This document shows positions 47,385 through 60,010 of a stretch of 64,000 bases of DNA, in pieces. Origin of the DNA: Diospyros lotus (lineage: Eukaryota; Streptophyta; Magnoliopsida; Ericales; Ebenaceae). The translations under genes were made by a program, and so were the position numbers. Within the stretch, counting starts at the first letter, position 1. Every line of letters starts with the position of its first letter. The notes under the pieces were generated by a model that was not told the DNA's origin, searched no databases, and worked only from the letters and a program-made list of their open reading frames with translations. Location of the stretch: the NCBI RefSeq assembly GCF_014633365.1, contig NC_068352.1:33141310-33205309 (forward strand), written 5' to 3'.

Positions 47385-47960
47385 GTGGTTTTCAGTGGAT
47401 AGTATCGCTCAAACTAGGTCTGACCCAATTCAGAAGGCTCAAAGACCGCCCGACTCACGACTCAATCTCGGCCTAGCTTCAGCTTGTGGTAGCCATCATT
47501 ACCACTGCATGTTGGATACTCTCATGTTCACTCTAGATCTCATCCTCATTAATGGCATATCACATTCGCATTTAATGAAAGTACCGTCGACATCATGCCA
47601 CCATCAGGAAGCCCCATCGGCGCTTAATATCCAGTCCCATCACTTTATAACGTTCGATGCAAACATGCATGTTGGAGGACCTCTCCTCATTCTATATAAG
47701 TTTGCTCTATCAAGAGTAAAGGTATTCTTTTCGAGTCTATTGATACTCTGCCACTTTAATATTTTACTTACTTGGACGTCAGAGTGCTTGCATGTGTCAG
47801 CCACCCCATGTCGTGTCGATTGCCGAAGTCCATTCCTTGTCGCTGTAAAGCCATGTCTGACCATCCCTTTGGGTCAGAAAGAACACTTAGCAACACACAT
47901 CTTTTAAGAAGTCGACATCTTACAAGGATTTATGAGCATATATTCTTTTACTTTTAGTTT
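47385..47960 (+). repeat. Ty3/Gypsy LTR fragment (Tat/Athila-like)
   Basis: TATATAAG near 47692 is followed 70-100 bp on by 'acttacttggacgtcagagt' (47766-47785), which resembles the conserved end of Tat/Athila-type LTRs ('ctgacttgagcgtcgga'). The 174-codon ORF at 47383-47907 is accidental. The borders are not defined. Confidence 0.45.
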
Positions 47961-50559
47961 TCTTGGCCCCAAACAAGGGTGGGAAGGTGGCTAACATTTC
48001 CTTAGTCTATTTGCTCTTTCAAGATGAACTAATAGGGTAATTTCAAGAAGCAAATCTTATCCACATGTTATGAAGTAAAAAAAAAAAATATCATTTAGTA
48101 ATGTATAACTATAAAATTATGGGTGGTCCAAACATATACAATAATTTACAAATTATTTGTATATATCAAATAAGTACAAGAGAATTCTTTTATACATGAG
48201 TTTACCTCACCAATGGTAGTACCCTAGTGGCATAAGAGGGCATGGACCAGGCCAACCCTAGGGGCAAACAAAATTTTAACATTTTTTGGTTTTAATTTAT
48301 GCAACAAATGTAGTTGTTTATAAATCACATGCACCAAATACGTGCAAAGATATATATGTATGTTCATCTTAAAGAAGTTTGGACCTCGATGATATAGAAG
48401 GCCACTTGATAATGGTTGTTGGGGCCAATACTCAAGATTTGTCTTGATATGAACACTTATAAAAAATGGTGGGGTTAGTTCCCTTGATATGATCTTCGGG
48501 ACTCAAGTTAGTAAAATAAACTAGTAATACAATGTGTAATAAATATTATGAGTCTATTGGTTTATTAGTGAAGGTTTTGTCTTTGATGTAAGTGAAATGA
48601 GTGGGGATACTCGGAATTATCTTTAAAATTCTCAAGCTTGAAGTAAATCATCAATTGGATCAAATAAAGATAGTGTTAGACTCAACCGATGAGTTAAATT
48701 CTCTAGAAATGAGGCAAGATATTCAAAGTTAATCTCAAAGATTCTCGAGCTCAATTACTTCAAGTTAACAACGCGAGCTAAGATTCTCTAGGTCATCTTC
48801 ACGGGGTGTGTGCTCAAGTATCTCACGCTTGAGGTATGAGTTGAGGTTCTTAGGGTTATCTCAAAGATTCTTAGGCTTGGATATTTTGAGTCAACAATGA
48901 ATCCATTGAGCCCGAATTTATCCCTAAAACTTTCAAGTCTAGCTAGTCATCTCGAGTTGTGTTGATAGGGGTCAGCCTCTTCAAAATTAAGATCTAATAA
49001 TTAAATTTTATGAATTTATTTTTCTAATCTAACTTAAATGAGAGGTTACGTGTCATTTTTCTTCACTTCTCAATAAAAATACTCAATAATATGATATTAG
49101 TAATTTGACATGTTTTAAGTACTCCAATCAGCACTATTATATGGCCTCCAACCACCCGTCCAACTTTAAAGGAATAAAGGATATGTATTTTAAAATTGTT
49201 TTGGACGAATGTCGAATAAACCCATTAAACACACACACACACACCAAGCGATCAATACACGAAATAAAAACATCAAATTTGTATGTCAGCTTTGTCCTTT
49301 CACACTATTCCAAGGATATGGTGTGTAGAAAAACTTGAAGAGAGTGTCATTTTCGAGGACTTAAATGGTGTTGCATTCACATTGGGAGCCGCTTTCAATG
49401 CTGTTGATTGCAGAAGGGGGCGGGCCAACAATCCTTTTGTTGTTAAAAGTGAATGTTGGGAGTCCAATGTGATGGGGAGTTAGCAGAAATAATTGGCTTT
49501 CAAACATTCTGATAGACCACTTACACATGTATGTATGGCTAAGAAGGTGGTGGGTGTTTTTGTATTTTTAGTGCAGTGTTTATGGGGGTAATATTTAATG
49601 TAATTGTAATATATTACTTAATATATCTTGATGTCACAATCCCAATAATGCCATACCACATAGTCAAGTCAAATTGTGTGAATATATAGTGGTCGGTGAT
49701 TTCCGATAAATTTTATTTTTAAATAAGACCAACTATCATCATGTCTTTGCCATACGAATACATGAGGCTCAAAACTCTTAAAAATGAGCCCTAAACCCAA
49801 TGGAGGTAGGTGTCATAAGTCGATCTCAGTCTTGGAAGCAGTGACTGTCCAAACGCCTGGCAACGACCACTTTTTCAACAACATGGTGCCCTCAAAGTTG
49901 ATGGGTTGGCAAGGATCGGAGTTGTTACAATTGACGCTGGTAATTAGCATGTAAAGGGTTATACTGTAACTAAGTTGCCTCAACCATAAGTTCACTAAAG
50001 CCCACTTGTATTTATATGCATTAAATCCATTCCCTTAACCATAGAATTTAATTAATTTCTTAATAACACCATGTATTAGAATATATATATATATATATAT
50101 AATACCACATAAATATATAATATAAAGACACCAAAACTAAATTCAATATCTAGTGTTTGTCGTCGTAGTTTGAGGTGCAATTAATGAACGTGGAGAAGGG
50201 GATAAGTGTTTCTGGGTAGACACTATTAATATTTATATATATTTATTATTATTATTCTATACCTTTTCAATTCGTGGTCATTTTCTGCAACATCATTGCT
50301 AGCTTGGCAATACTCCCTGACTTGTCAATGTTATGGAAATTGATGTTGTTGGGGAGTTGGGTCAATACATTATTTGTCAAATTCCTTTTAAGTTTTTGAA
50401 ATTTTTGTCTCTTAGAGTGGACTGTGACGCTCAAGCTAAAGTTTAATAAAAGAAAGACGGGCAAATGAAATAAAGGAACAAGAAGATTAATTAAGGAGTG
50501 AAAACTTATTTTATTCTAGAGAATTTAAGGTATGTATTGCACTCAAGTGTGATTTTCAC
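47961..50559. other. Intergenic, no feature seen
   Basis: No recognised gene. 48480-48960 repeats 'agattctc.agg' and 'tcaag' words, perhaps old repeat DNA. (CA)n lies near 49231 and (TA)n near 50082. Confidence 0.45.
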
Positions 50560-50562
50560 TTA

Positions 50563-51277
50563 GGGTGCGTTTGATAGGAGTGAAAAATAAGGGTAAAATT
50601 CATTTTCTACTTAAATTCTAAGAAATTCTATTAAATAACTTTTTTTTTTCATAGAATTCGAATTCCATTTTAATTCAAAAAGTGAAAATTTTCCTTGAAA
50701 TCAAGGAATTGGAATTCCTAGGGGTGGGGTGAGAATTGAAATTCCATCTCACTTTTCATTCTCCAATCAAACACACCTTTAGAGTGAGTTTGATTGTATT
50801 TAGTTGGAGAAGAAAAATATTTTCCATCTTCCATGGAAAATAAAAACCACCACCCCCTTGGAATTAATTTTTCAAAGAAATTAGGTCAAAATATGTTTTA
50901 AATGGTTGTACCATGGAATTGAATTCCATAAAAAATGTTGTGTGTCAAATAATAAAGATAGAATTAAATTTCTTGGATATGACATTTTTCATGGAAATTC
51001 CATGCTATCAAACACACCCTTAGAGCTTTACTTGGGACTTGACTTTAGGGTGCATTTGATAGGGGTGAAAAATGAAGGTGAAATTTATTTTCTATCCACA
51101 TTTCAAAAAAATTTATCAAATGGTTTTTTTTCCATGAAATTCGAATTCCATCTTAATTCAAAAAGTACAAATTTTCCTTGAAATCAAAGAATTGAAATTC
51201 TTAAGAAATGAGGTGAGAATTGAAATTTCATGAAATTAAAATTCTATCCCATTTTTTACTCCCAATCAAACATACCC
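50563..51277. mobile_element. Three adjacent Tourist-like MITEs
   Basis: Copies at 50563-50778, 50782-51019 and 51048-51277. Each has ends like GGGTGCGTTTGATA and ATCAAACACACCC and is bordered by TTA, the target preferred by PIF/Harbinger elements. Copies 1 and 3 are clearly alike internally ('attcgaattccat.ttaatt', 'ttttccttgaaatcaa'). Copy 2 is more diverged and shares its left TTA with the right side of copy 1. Confidence 0.75.
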
Positions 51278-51392
51278 TTAGAGTATAGTGTACACGTGGT
51301 TTGAAACTTATGCTACTAAACTATTTCGAGGGCCATGTGACTCGATAGATAGTTAAAGTCTTATAGATTATCATATGGTGAAACCTGAATGG

Positions 51393-51420
51393 TAGGGGCA
51401 GATCCAATGGGGGCTTATAC
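51393..51420. mobile_element. Left end of a third hAT MITE, truncated
   Basis: AGGGGCAGATCCAATGGGGG aligns with the left end of the hAT MITE at 54264. The right end is not found; a TA tract and another element follow. Confidence 0.4.
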
Positions 51421-51475
51421 ACGCGCACATATATATATATATATTTATGTTTTGGTTGAGGCCCATGCCAACTTA

Positions 51476-52436
51476 GGTAGCACGGAAACATAAAAATGAT
51501 ACGTTTTGAAAAGGTAGGAAACGAAAATGTGGGATAAATTATAAATTTAAAAAGTATAAGGGTTTTTTTGTAAATATAATTTATAATATAAAAAATTATA
51601 CAAAATAGTTTAAATATAATACAAATAAGCATAAATTCAATAATGCATTCAAATAAATATAAAATTATTTAGAATACATTCAAACAAATTAAAAGAAGAA
51701 TTCAAATCATAAGACAGTAATAGATTACAATTAAAATACTAAACAGAAACACAGATAACATAGATTCAAATTCAAACACAAACACATACAAATCCTTAAA
51801 CCAAACAAAGAACAAATACATTCAAATTCAAATCCAAACAGTAATGAACCCACTCAAAGAACACGCATACAAATCTAAATCCAATCAATAATGAACACAC
51901 ACAGAACACAAATTCAAATCCAAACACAAATAGTAATGAATAGAAAAAGAAGAAGGTTGACCGACAGCAACCCAAGGAGTGACGACGACGATCAACTTCG
52001 AGGGATCTTCAGCAAGGAATGACCGGACCAGTGACTAGGTTTCGAGGGATCTTTGGCAAGGAACGACAACCTGGAATCGAAAGCGATGAACGAATTAGCG
52101 GTTGGCGGCAAGTCTAGCACTAGGAGCAGCGTGAGTGACAACAAAGGAGAAACAACCAAGAAGAATAAGAAGAAGAGAAGAGAGGAAAAATGGGTCGACC
52201 TTCGGGACACGTGCGACATGGGCGAGCGGCTGGCTTTCCGCCTCCGAAATGTGAGGGGGCTGTCATCGAAAGGAAACGTGTTTCCAACAAGTTTTAGCAA
52301 ATTGTGAACCGGCCTCCATATGTTTCGCAATTTACAGAAATGTCCAAAATTCATTTCGGGTCGTTTTTGTTGTCTCGAAAACCGAAAACGATTTGGAAAC
52401 GTCGAAACAACATCTTGAACACATTTTCGTGCTACC
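51476..52436. mobile_element. TIR element of about 0.96 kb with GC-richer right half
   Basis: Ends GGTAGCACGG and CGTGCTACC are inverted copies, and both halves carry 'GGAAACG' words. 51700-51950 is a degenerate array of 'aattcaaatccaaacac'. The right part includes a 164-codon minus-strand ORF (51992-52486) with no recognised domain that runs past the right TIR. No transposase or target duplication was seen. Confidence 0.45.
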
Positions 52437-54255
52437 CAGATGCCGATCTCCCCTAGATCCGTTACTGAGGGATGATTTCTCGACATTTTTCATGTTAGCC
52501 TTCTAAGATGAGCCCATATGTCATTTGTAGATGGGTAAACATGCCTTTCTTAAATTAGATTACATGTTACTTTGGGTTGATGGATGAAAATTTTAAATAC
52601 CCATATATATATATATATATTCTAGATTATTAACTTAATTTACTTTGAATATGCTGCTTTTTAAATAATTAATTATGAAATTTTTTATTAGCAAAAAAAA
52701 TCATGAATTTTTTTCTTAAATAATAAGAGAAATATAACATGTTTTTTCAAGCCATTTATTAAGTTTAATGATGTAATAATGTAAGATGAACATATCGACT
52801 TTTTTACTTTTAAATTTATGAATTGTAAACGAGTCATTATTCAGACAATAAAGAGCATATCATAGTCGAACTTAAAATCTAAAATAACGCGCTTATAATA
52901 TATCAACACTACACGGAACTTGACATATTTTTCTTTGGCAAAAAGGAAATGTTGAGCAATTAGAGGCATAATATGTTATTTTTTAATTTGAAAGATATAA
53001 GAACAGTAGATATTTGATCAAATTCCTTGTCGTTAATCGTAAAACAAATACCAAAAAAAAAAGGAATTTATCTCGGGATAAGTCTAGCGTGACAAAAAAA
53101 GTGAAACAAAAAGAAGAATAATGATATTTGACCCGAAAAGAAATATCAAATTGGTGGATCAAAATACCTTTGGGTTGGTAGAGAAAAATGAAAGGCGGGG
53201 GAGCACATGGAGGGTGATAGCGATGGAATAAGCAAAATGAGTAGTAGTAGTAGCGAGCAGTGGTAGAGGCCGCGTCATTTGTCTCGCGCGCATGGTGCTG
53301 TTTCAGAGCAATCAGCTCTTCTTTCACGTCCATAAAGTCCAACAACAGGCGTGCCCCTTCGTTCATTTCTGCCCCCACCCACTTGCCTTAAAACTCTCTA
53401 ACAGTTGGACGATTGTGCTCAACGGTGGACTCTGACGGTCAAAATAGTATTCGGTATTGAGAGTGCAAGCACCAAAGAGTGAGTGAATAAAAAGTATATC
53501 CATCTTTATCTTTTGAAAACTGTACTGTTTATTTAGTCTCGACCCCCCAATAGACAAATGAGATTCTTGACAAAGTTTTCTTTCATAAATCTCGAGCAAA
53601 TCTTTGTTGATGGTCTAGTCGAGCTTCTCGAATAGAGTTGAGGAGTGTCCAAAATGTGGGTAATTTCTATAATAAGATAGAAACGTGACATGGGATGCCC
53701 ACCAATTATCAAGTTAAGTTAGTGGTTAAAAATAATATACTTTAATGATATTAGATTTATATTGATTTGTTGGATGCAATAGGTGAAATATATTGTGTCT
53801 TTAATAGTTCATGGCCCATTTTTTTTTCTTGGGTTTTGGGACTAAATAAAGTCAATAAAACATGTTTCTTGAGCTATTTTTGAAGATTACATAAAATAAA
53901 AATCAAAATAAAATAAAATTTATGATAATGAATTAATCATCGCACTCAATTTTCCATCACGTGTTGCTCAACAAGGGTATGAAACGATGAAAATGTTATT
54001 TGTATATAATGTTTTGATACTCATAGAATTATAAATATTTTAAGAAAATTAATAACAATAGAATATAAATTGTTATATTTTTAATTCAGAGAGTAAGTCT
54101 AAAAGTTTAGAGACGCTTATATGAAAAAAACAAGAGTCCATTCTCTTGTTTTATTTATGAAGTCTGGTTCATTAGAGTTGGTTTAGTTGGAAGTAACTAA
54201 TACGTGAGTGTATGCCTCCGCTTTCGTTGGTGGATCAGGAAGTCCTTCTTCAATG
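52437..54255. other. Intergenic; one weak ORF
   Basis: The minus-strand ORF 52983-53378 (131 codons, starts 'MGAEMNEGARLLLDFMDVKE') has a plausible N-terminal stretch but becomes low-quality after about 40 codons. A small exon is possible but unsupported. Confidence 0.3.
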
Positions 54256-54263
54256 GACTTTGG

Positions 54264-54417
54264 CAGGGGCGGATGCAGATGGGGGCTTGGGACTGGGCTA
54301 TGCTCGGGAGTTTATATATTTATATATATATTATTATTTATTATATTTTTTTATTATTTATTATATATTTTTTTTACTGTTTAATTGGGATTGGCACTGC
54401 CGCTATATCCGCCCCTG
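54264..54417. mobile_element. hAT-type MITE, 154 bp, perfect 8-bp target duplication
   Basis: Flanked by GACTTTGG at 54256-54263 and 54418-54425. TIRs are CAGGGGCGGATGCAG and the complement of CAGGGGCGGATATAG. The interior is a TA/TTA-rich low-complexity tract. Same family as 26274-26459. Confidence 0.88.
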
Positions 54418-54425
54418 GACTTTGG

Positions 54426-54793
54426 GCAATGATGGGGTTTTCTCAGTTAGGCTCACCTCTTCTAGCTTTGTTGCCCCCCTAAGGATATAGGGTTCCTTGG
54501 CATTCTTTGGTGTGGCCCAGATTGGGGATCCCACCGCACAGTTTCATCTTTTGGCTGGCCATCAAAGAAAGATTGTCCACCCTAGATCGGATGAACTTGT
54601 ACGTATCTTTCTTAGATAGGTGCTTCTTGTGTAAAGTAGTTGGAGAGAAATAGTCACCTATTCTTTGGATATTCTTACGAAAGAAAGATTCTAATTTTTT
54701 TTTTTTAAATAAAAGTGAAAAATTTCTATCGATAAAGTAACAGAATAGAAATCTTGCTTTAAAACTCCAAAATAAATAACTTTATCTTTCAAA
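54426..54793. other. Intergenic, no feature seen
   Basis: No coding signal. Confidence 0.45.
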
Positions 54794-55531
54794 TGTTAGA
54801 ATCAATTTGATATAGAAACACAACTCCACACTAATGACAATTTGACTACTAACTTAAATAAGTAGCAATCAAAATGCTTTCACAACTCAATATGCTTTCT
54901 TTGCTAGTCTCTTATTCTTCTCACTAGAAAAATACTTCTATAATCCTTCAATTTCTTCTATTTCCTTTTACTTTGTAATATACAAAGAAAAAACTCTCAA
55001 ATTGATGTCTTGGATGAAATGGGTGGTGCTTTATTTATATTTGAGTGCCACCCATTTCCAAAGGACATGTCTTTGCAGAAAAGATGCATGGAATCTTCTA
55101 AGTAACCACCCATAACCAATTTATTGTGAAAAAATGCGTGGTGATCTTGGTGTAACCATCCATAATTACCTATAACCAACTTGGTATAACTACCCATCAT
55201 GGTAACCTTTCATCTATAAGAGAGAGAGAGAGACTTATGTGTTGCCATGTGTTAGCACGTGGTTAAGTCACATGGTCCATGTACATTGTCATGTCATCAC
55301 CCAATGACATGTCATTGCCACATCACTTGATAACACGTCACTCAGCTAGTGTCACTCCCCCGAGCTAGAGTTGAGCTGGAGTGAGTTAGCTTAAGCTACT
55401 GTGAGCTATTCAAAATTCACGTTGAGCTCTCTCTAATTATCTTGTGAGCACATTGCTGTTAAATTTCAATTTATGATCCATCTGATCAAGTTTAACTTGT
55501 GCGTACACAAGTATTCGCTCAAATTCCAACA
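54794..55531 (-). repeat. Copia LTR (738 bp), minus orientation
   Basis: Plus-strand ends TGTTAGAATC and AAATTCCAACA. Read on the minus strand it begins TGTTGGAATTTGAGCG, has TATAAATA (complement of 55032-55039) and ends GATTCTAACA, the usual Copia layout. No internal sequence adjoins it. Flanks TCAAA and AAAAG do not match, so the target duplication is absent or decayed. Confidence 0.65.
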
Positions 55532-55598
55532 AAAAGTCAATTTTGCTTAGCCTAGGCAAAAATGGAATCAATGAGTGTTATGGTTCTGGGAAGAAGCT

Positions 55599-58304
55599 TG
55601 TAACGCCCCACTTTTCCCAAGCGAGCGTTAACTCGAGATTTCGAGAATATATATATATATATTTTTTCAACATCAAACACACAACATAAGTCTCTCAATA
55701 CATATACCTTTATCATAATCATTTCCCGTCAATCCCGATCGTACCTTCTTAGCATATCAAAATTTAATAATAAATAAACTAAGACATGTATTAACAATCA
55801 CATCAGCGGAAGCAAGATCGAAACCTCAATGATATATAACCGACAATTCCTTTACAATAACCAAATCGATGTTTCACATGAAAATATCAAAATATTACAT
55901 AACCTCTGAACATCGTAATCATAGACAAAAACCTACGAAAACTAAACATAGCAGCTACATCTCGATGACATTCTTTCCCTTGCCGCCACTGCTTTCACCT
56001 GGAACATTTGAATATTCCAGGGACATAGTCCAAATTAGATGCTGATTCATCTAAGTGAGAGTTCAAAAACGTTTTCATGCAGATATGAAAAATCATATAC
56101 AAAATCGATAAATCCTAACATGCATCAGCCTAAGAGAATCCCACACAGCATTTAACCATTAACCGGGGAAAATATAATCTCTCTAAAGGCGACACGACCA
56201 CACCGACCCATTGGCAAACCGATCCTACTTAAGAGGGACAACCTCGACATATGAATCCGAGAATCACCCCATTGTCATTGTTAGGCTTTACGCTCCCACT
56301 CAAAAGCATTCCAAAACTCGTCGTAACCCTAGCCCCAAGAGTGTCACATCAGCACTATTCTCGGAATCGACGTCACCTCGGCATTAATGCTATTGCTCAA
56401 AGGAACCTAGGGTGGTATCCACTCATAGCCCCGCCACATGAGCCAACACCCGGGGTGGTGTCTACTCTCAGCCCCGTCACATGAGCCAACACCCAGGGTG
56501 GTGTCCACTCTCAGCCCCGCCACTTGGGTCCCGTAGGGTGAAGTCCGTCTCAGCCCCGTCCCAAGTGGGTCACCCAGCATTGATCCTAGGTACGCATCCT
56601 GAGTGCTGTCACTCTGGCTACGCCACAGGTTAACAACCCACGTCTCACATAGACGACACAAAACAAGCCAATGCCGAAAATCATAACATGCATATCTTAA
56701 AATCAACATTTCGATGCATGCAATTTACCGTACAAAATTTAATGCATGTGTAAATAACCGTTTGGACAATCCATCACAATAAACCAAGCCATAGGGATGA
56801 ACACTCACAATAAACCATTCATATGTCACTTAAAGTCTTTTCGGGTAGAACCACTCACCTCTAGACGAAATTTCCAATTGACAAGCGCGGTTCACCTCGA
56901 TTTGCGTGCCTGCCTCGTTTTGCTTGCCTTCTTCGCACTTCACACGACTCGCTTCACCTCACGCCGCAAGGTACCCTAATCACCCAATAATTTATCAAAA
57001 CTTAATTTTCTCATATCTCCTTATTTTCTCCTATTTTTCTTTTCTAATAATTCAAAATAAATATCAACCCAACTATTTTCTCAAATATTTTTACACAATA
57101 ATTCATAAAATAATTTTTCAAGAAATTTGGAAAAAAAATTGGAATTTACCTATATGGCACGCGCTCCCACGCGCAGGCGAGTGGCTGGACAATTTGGGCT
57201 GGTGCGTGGCAGTCACGCGCCATCATTTTCAACCTCAAGCTGGTCGCCGGCGGTTGCTCCGATGGCCACAAAACCGGTGCCGTTCGAAAGCTCTCGAATA
57301 GTCGATCACGATGCCACAAAAATCAGGCCGAAAGGCCATCGAAAAATTGCCCAAATGGCCAGTTGCAGACGGCGGAAGGCGGTCCGCCTCTAACCCTCGG
57401 CCGAGCTCGATCGGCCACCAAACCCATTCCAAAATGCCTCAAAACGATCCCAAAATGATCCTTGATTTCTAGAGGCCAAAAGCCCTCTATCCAAGCTTCG
57501 AAAATCATCCAAAATCGAGATCGATTTGTGCTTCAAACTCGGCCGAAAGCCCTCGGTATTTATAGGCAAAAATGACCCTCCACGTGGCCGATCTGCAGCT
57601 AAAACTTCTTCCCCACGCCTCCTAGACCTCCCTAGGCCACTCCCTGACGATCTTAGGCTGCCAAATGACCGGATTTTTCGGCCAAAATCTCGGCCAGATC
57701 TGTCATGTGCGTGCAGATTTTTTGAAAATTACAGTTAGGCCCCCATGAAATTTTCTTTTGCATTTTAGCCCTTGCCTTTAAGCCCCTGATCTTTCTAGCA
57801 TCCTCATTAAGACCCTCAATATTAGTACTTCTTATTTCTCCCTTGAAACTTTCGAAAAATTACCGTTTTGACCTCCCTCGGATAATTTTAAAAAATTACA
57901 CTTAGGCCCGATTGATTTATTTGACCTCAAATCCACTCGATTCAACCTGAAACCACTTAAGAGTTGTTCTATACATCGATTACTAGTTCTTGATACCCTC
58001 CGTTGACTTTTGGAAGTCGTTTGCAACAATTCGGTATTACAACCTAATTGGCAGCTGTATTTTTTTGCTGTACCGAAAACTGTTCCCGGTCCAATTTTCT
58101 TCATCACCAAAAATCATAATTTATTTTACTTGTCGATACTATACCATTTTCCTTGGCCATCTAGGGTCCGAGGTACTCCCTCTGACTAATTCGGTCGTCC
58201 AAAGCTGTGTTAGTGTGCCCTATAATCTTATTTTTTTTCCAAAATTCCAATTATACCCTTTATCAAATATCATTTTTATCCTCAAATTATTCTCGAGTGT
58301 TACA
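55599..58304 (-). repeat. Solo LTR (2.7 kb), family A, perfect 5-bp target duplication
   Basis: Starts TGTAACGCCCC and ends CGAGTGTTACA, flanked by AAGCT at 55594-55598 and 58305-58309. TATAAATA (complement of 57557-57564) sits in a GC-rich region on the minus strand, so the LTR is read right to left. No gag or pol. It shares ordered blocks with 15066-17159. Length and TGTAAC ends suggest a Gypsy chromovirus LTR. ORFs at 56251-57738 are accidental. Confidence 0.85.
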
Positions 58305-59095
58305 AAGCTCGTCGCTTCGTGCTTCAAGAATTAGTTTATTTCTCATAACATAAGCATAATAATAGGTGTTTTCGTGGGCATGAGTGTTCAGAATCTCAGT
58401 TGACACATTTGACAAAATGTGGTTTGGAACCGTCTCTCCACTTTTTAGTTTCTCTAGTCTCTCAAGGGATATTTGATTTTGGTTCACATCTAGCGTCTCC
58501 CTTCCAGATGCATTCGGCAGAGTTCTTTAGGAGTTAGGGTGCGTGCCTCAATGCTTGAGGCCTTATTTATGTGTCTTGTTTCGAGTTAGTTTTTCTTTGT
58601 TTGTTTGTGTTGTGCTTGGGGAATGTTTCGGGTTGCCTGCATATTCTTTTTTATTTTCTATTTTATATATTCTTAGTTACAAAAAAAGAAATTAGTGATA
58701 ACTTTTTTAATTCATTTCATTTCTTCAATTTTAGTAGTAGGAGATTACATAGCCCTAAATGGCAAAGTGATGTTACTCCTAGAATAAAACTTGCACTCTC
58801 CAAATATGGCAATGCATCTATACTTCAGAATACCACCCTGATAACAAGCAAAGCACGAGATAATAAGCGTAGTAATTGATATAACCAACTCCACTTATTA
58901 TTAATCATATTTTACTTAAAAAAAGAAGCTATATGACAGTTTAATTGAGTATTATGAATTTTCTACATTTACTTTAAACCCAACTTTTAATTGACAAATA
59001 AAGAATTATCTAAAATTAAAAACCCATATGATAAAGGGAAACTATTTACAAATCTACACATGCAAAATTTCAATATCTAATTTAAACATTGAAAT
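58305..59095. other. Intergenic; original target of the family A LTR
   Basis: Continuous with sequence left of 55594 if the LTR is removed. No domain was recognised across the rejoined junction. Confidence 0.4.
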
Positions 59096-60010
59096 TGTTG
59101 GTCCCTCAGGGTATGACTATTCAAAAGGGGGATGAATTGAGTAATTAAATTTGTTTTTTCTTTTAATAAATATTCTTGATTAATGATTTTATTTAAGAAT
59201 ATATATTTGATAAATATTATAAATTGTGTTTGAGATTAATAATTAATGTAAGCCACAAGATATAACAAAAATAAATATAATGAAGCACAATACAATTTAT
59301 AGTGGTTCGGTGTCTTCACACACACCTAGTCCACTTTCCTAATGTCTAATCACTATTGGGATTCTATTAAAATAATTTCACTAAGGTGTCCACACTACCT
59401 CTTCTTGAAAACTAGATACACACTTAGATTATAACGGATTTTAGACAATCACTACATCAATGTTTTTTCCCTAACTTATCTTGAAAACTAGATTCACATA
59501 GATTTTAACTGTTTTAAGAAACCTATACAATCATCTTATGATAATTTAAATGTTTGCAACTAATTTGTTCACATTTGGACACAAATAAGTAATTGAGAAC
59601 AAATTATACAAGGCAAATGAAATATAAATAATATAAATAAATTTATAACCTCAAATGGAGAAGTTCGGATTTGTCGTAGAAGACTTGAAGAACATTTCTC
59701 CTTTTGTCTTGTGACTCTTTAGTGGATGTGCAATAATGTTTTGAAAGTCTCGGATTGCTTGAAAATTAACTTGAGAGCTTTTGAGTGTTTTGGATAAACA
59801 ATATGAGTAATGGATGCTTTCCAAAATGAATTTGAAACTATTTATAAGCATTTTAAAAAATACTGAAGCGGCATCGTAGCAACGAATAAGTTCACTGTAG
59901 CAACGTTAATGTGTACTATAGCAACGGTCAAAATTCTAACCATTAGGGGCATTGTAGCGTCACTATAGCAGTACTGCAGCAATAGTGAAAAATTAATTTT
60001 TTTAGTCTAA
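59096..60010 (-). repeat. LTR-like dispersed repeat, left edge only
   Basis: Begins TGTTGGTCCCTCAGGG. It contains 'tatagtggttcggtg', a phrase common in plant dispersed repeats, TATAAATAG on the minus strand near 59845, and 'gtagcaacg' repeats at 59876-59930. The right end and target duplication were not found. Confidence 0.4.

Noticed and set aside
47383..47907. 174-codon plus-strand ORF
   Set aside because: It overlaps LTR-type promoter and leader sequence and has no recognisable protein family.
52983..53378. ORF starting MGAEMNEGARLLLDFMDVKE
   Set aside because: Only the first 40 codons look protein-like and no family was recognised; kept only as a note in the intergenic entry.
54204..54490. 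Two overlapping 92-codon ORFs
   Set aside because: They span a hAT MITE with a TA-rich interior and its flanks; coding potential is accidental.
56251..57738. Several ORFs including tandem Pro/Thr-rich frames
   Set aside because: They lie wholly inside the solo LTR with a clean target duplication and match no protein family.
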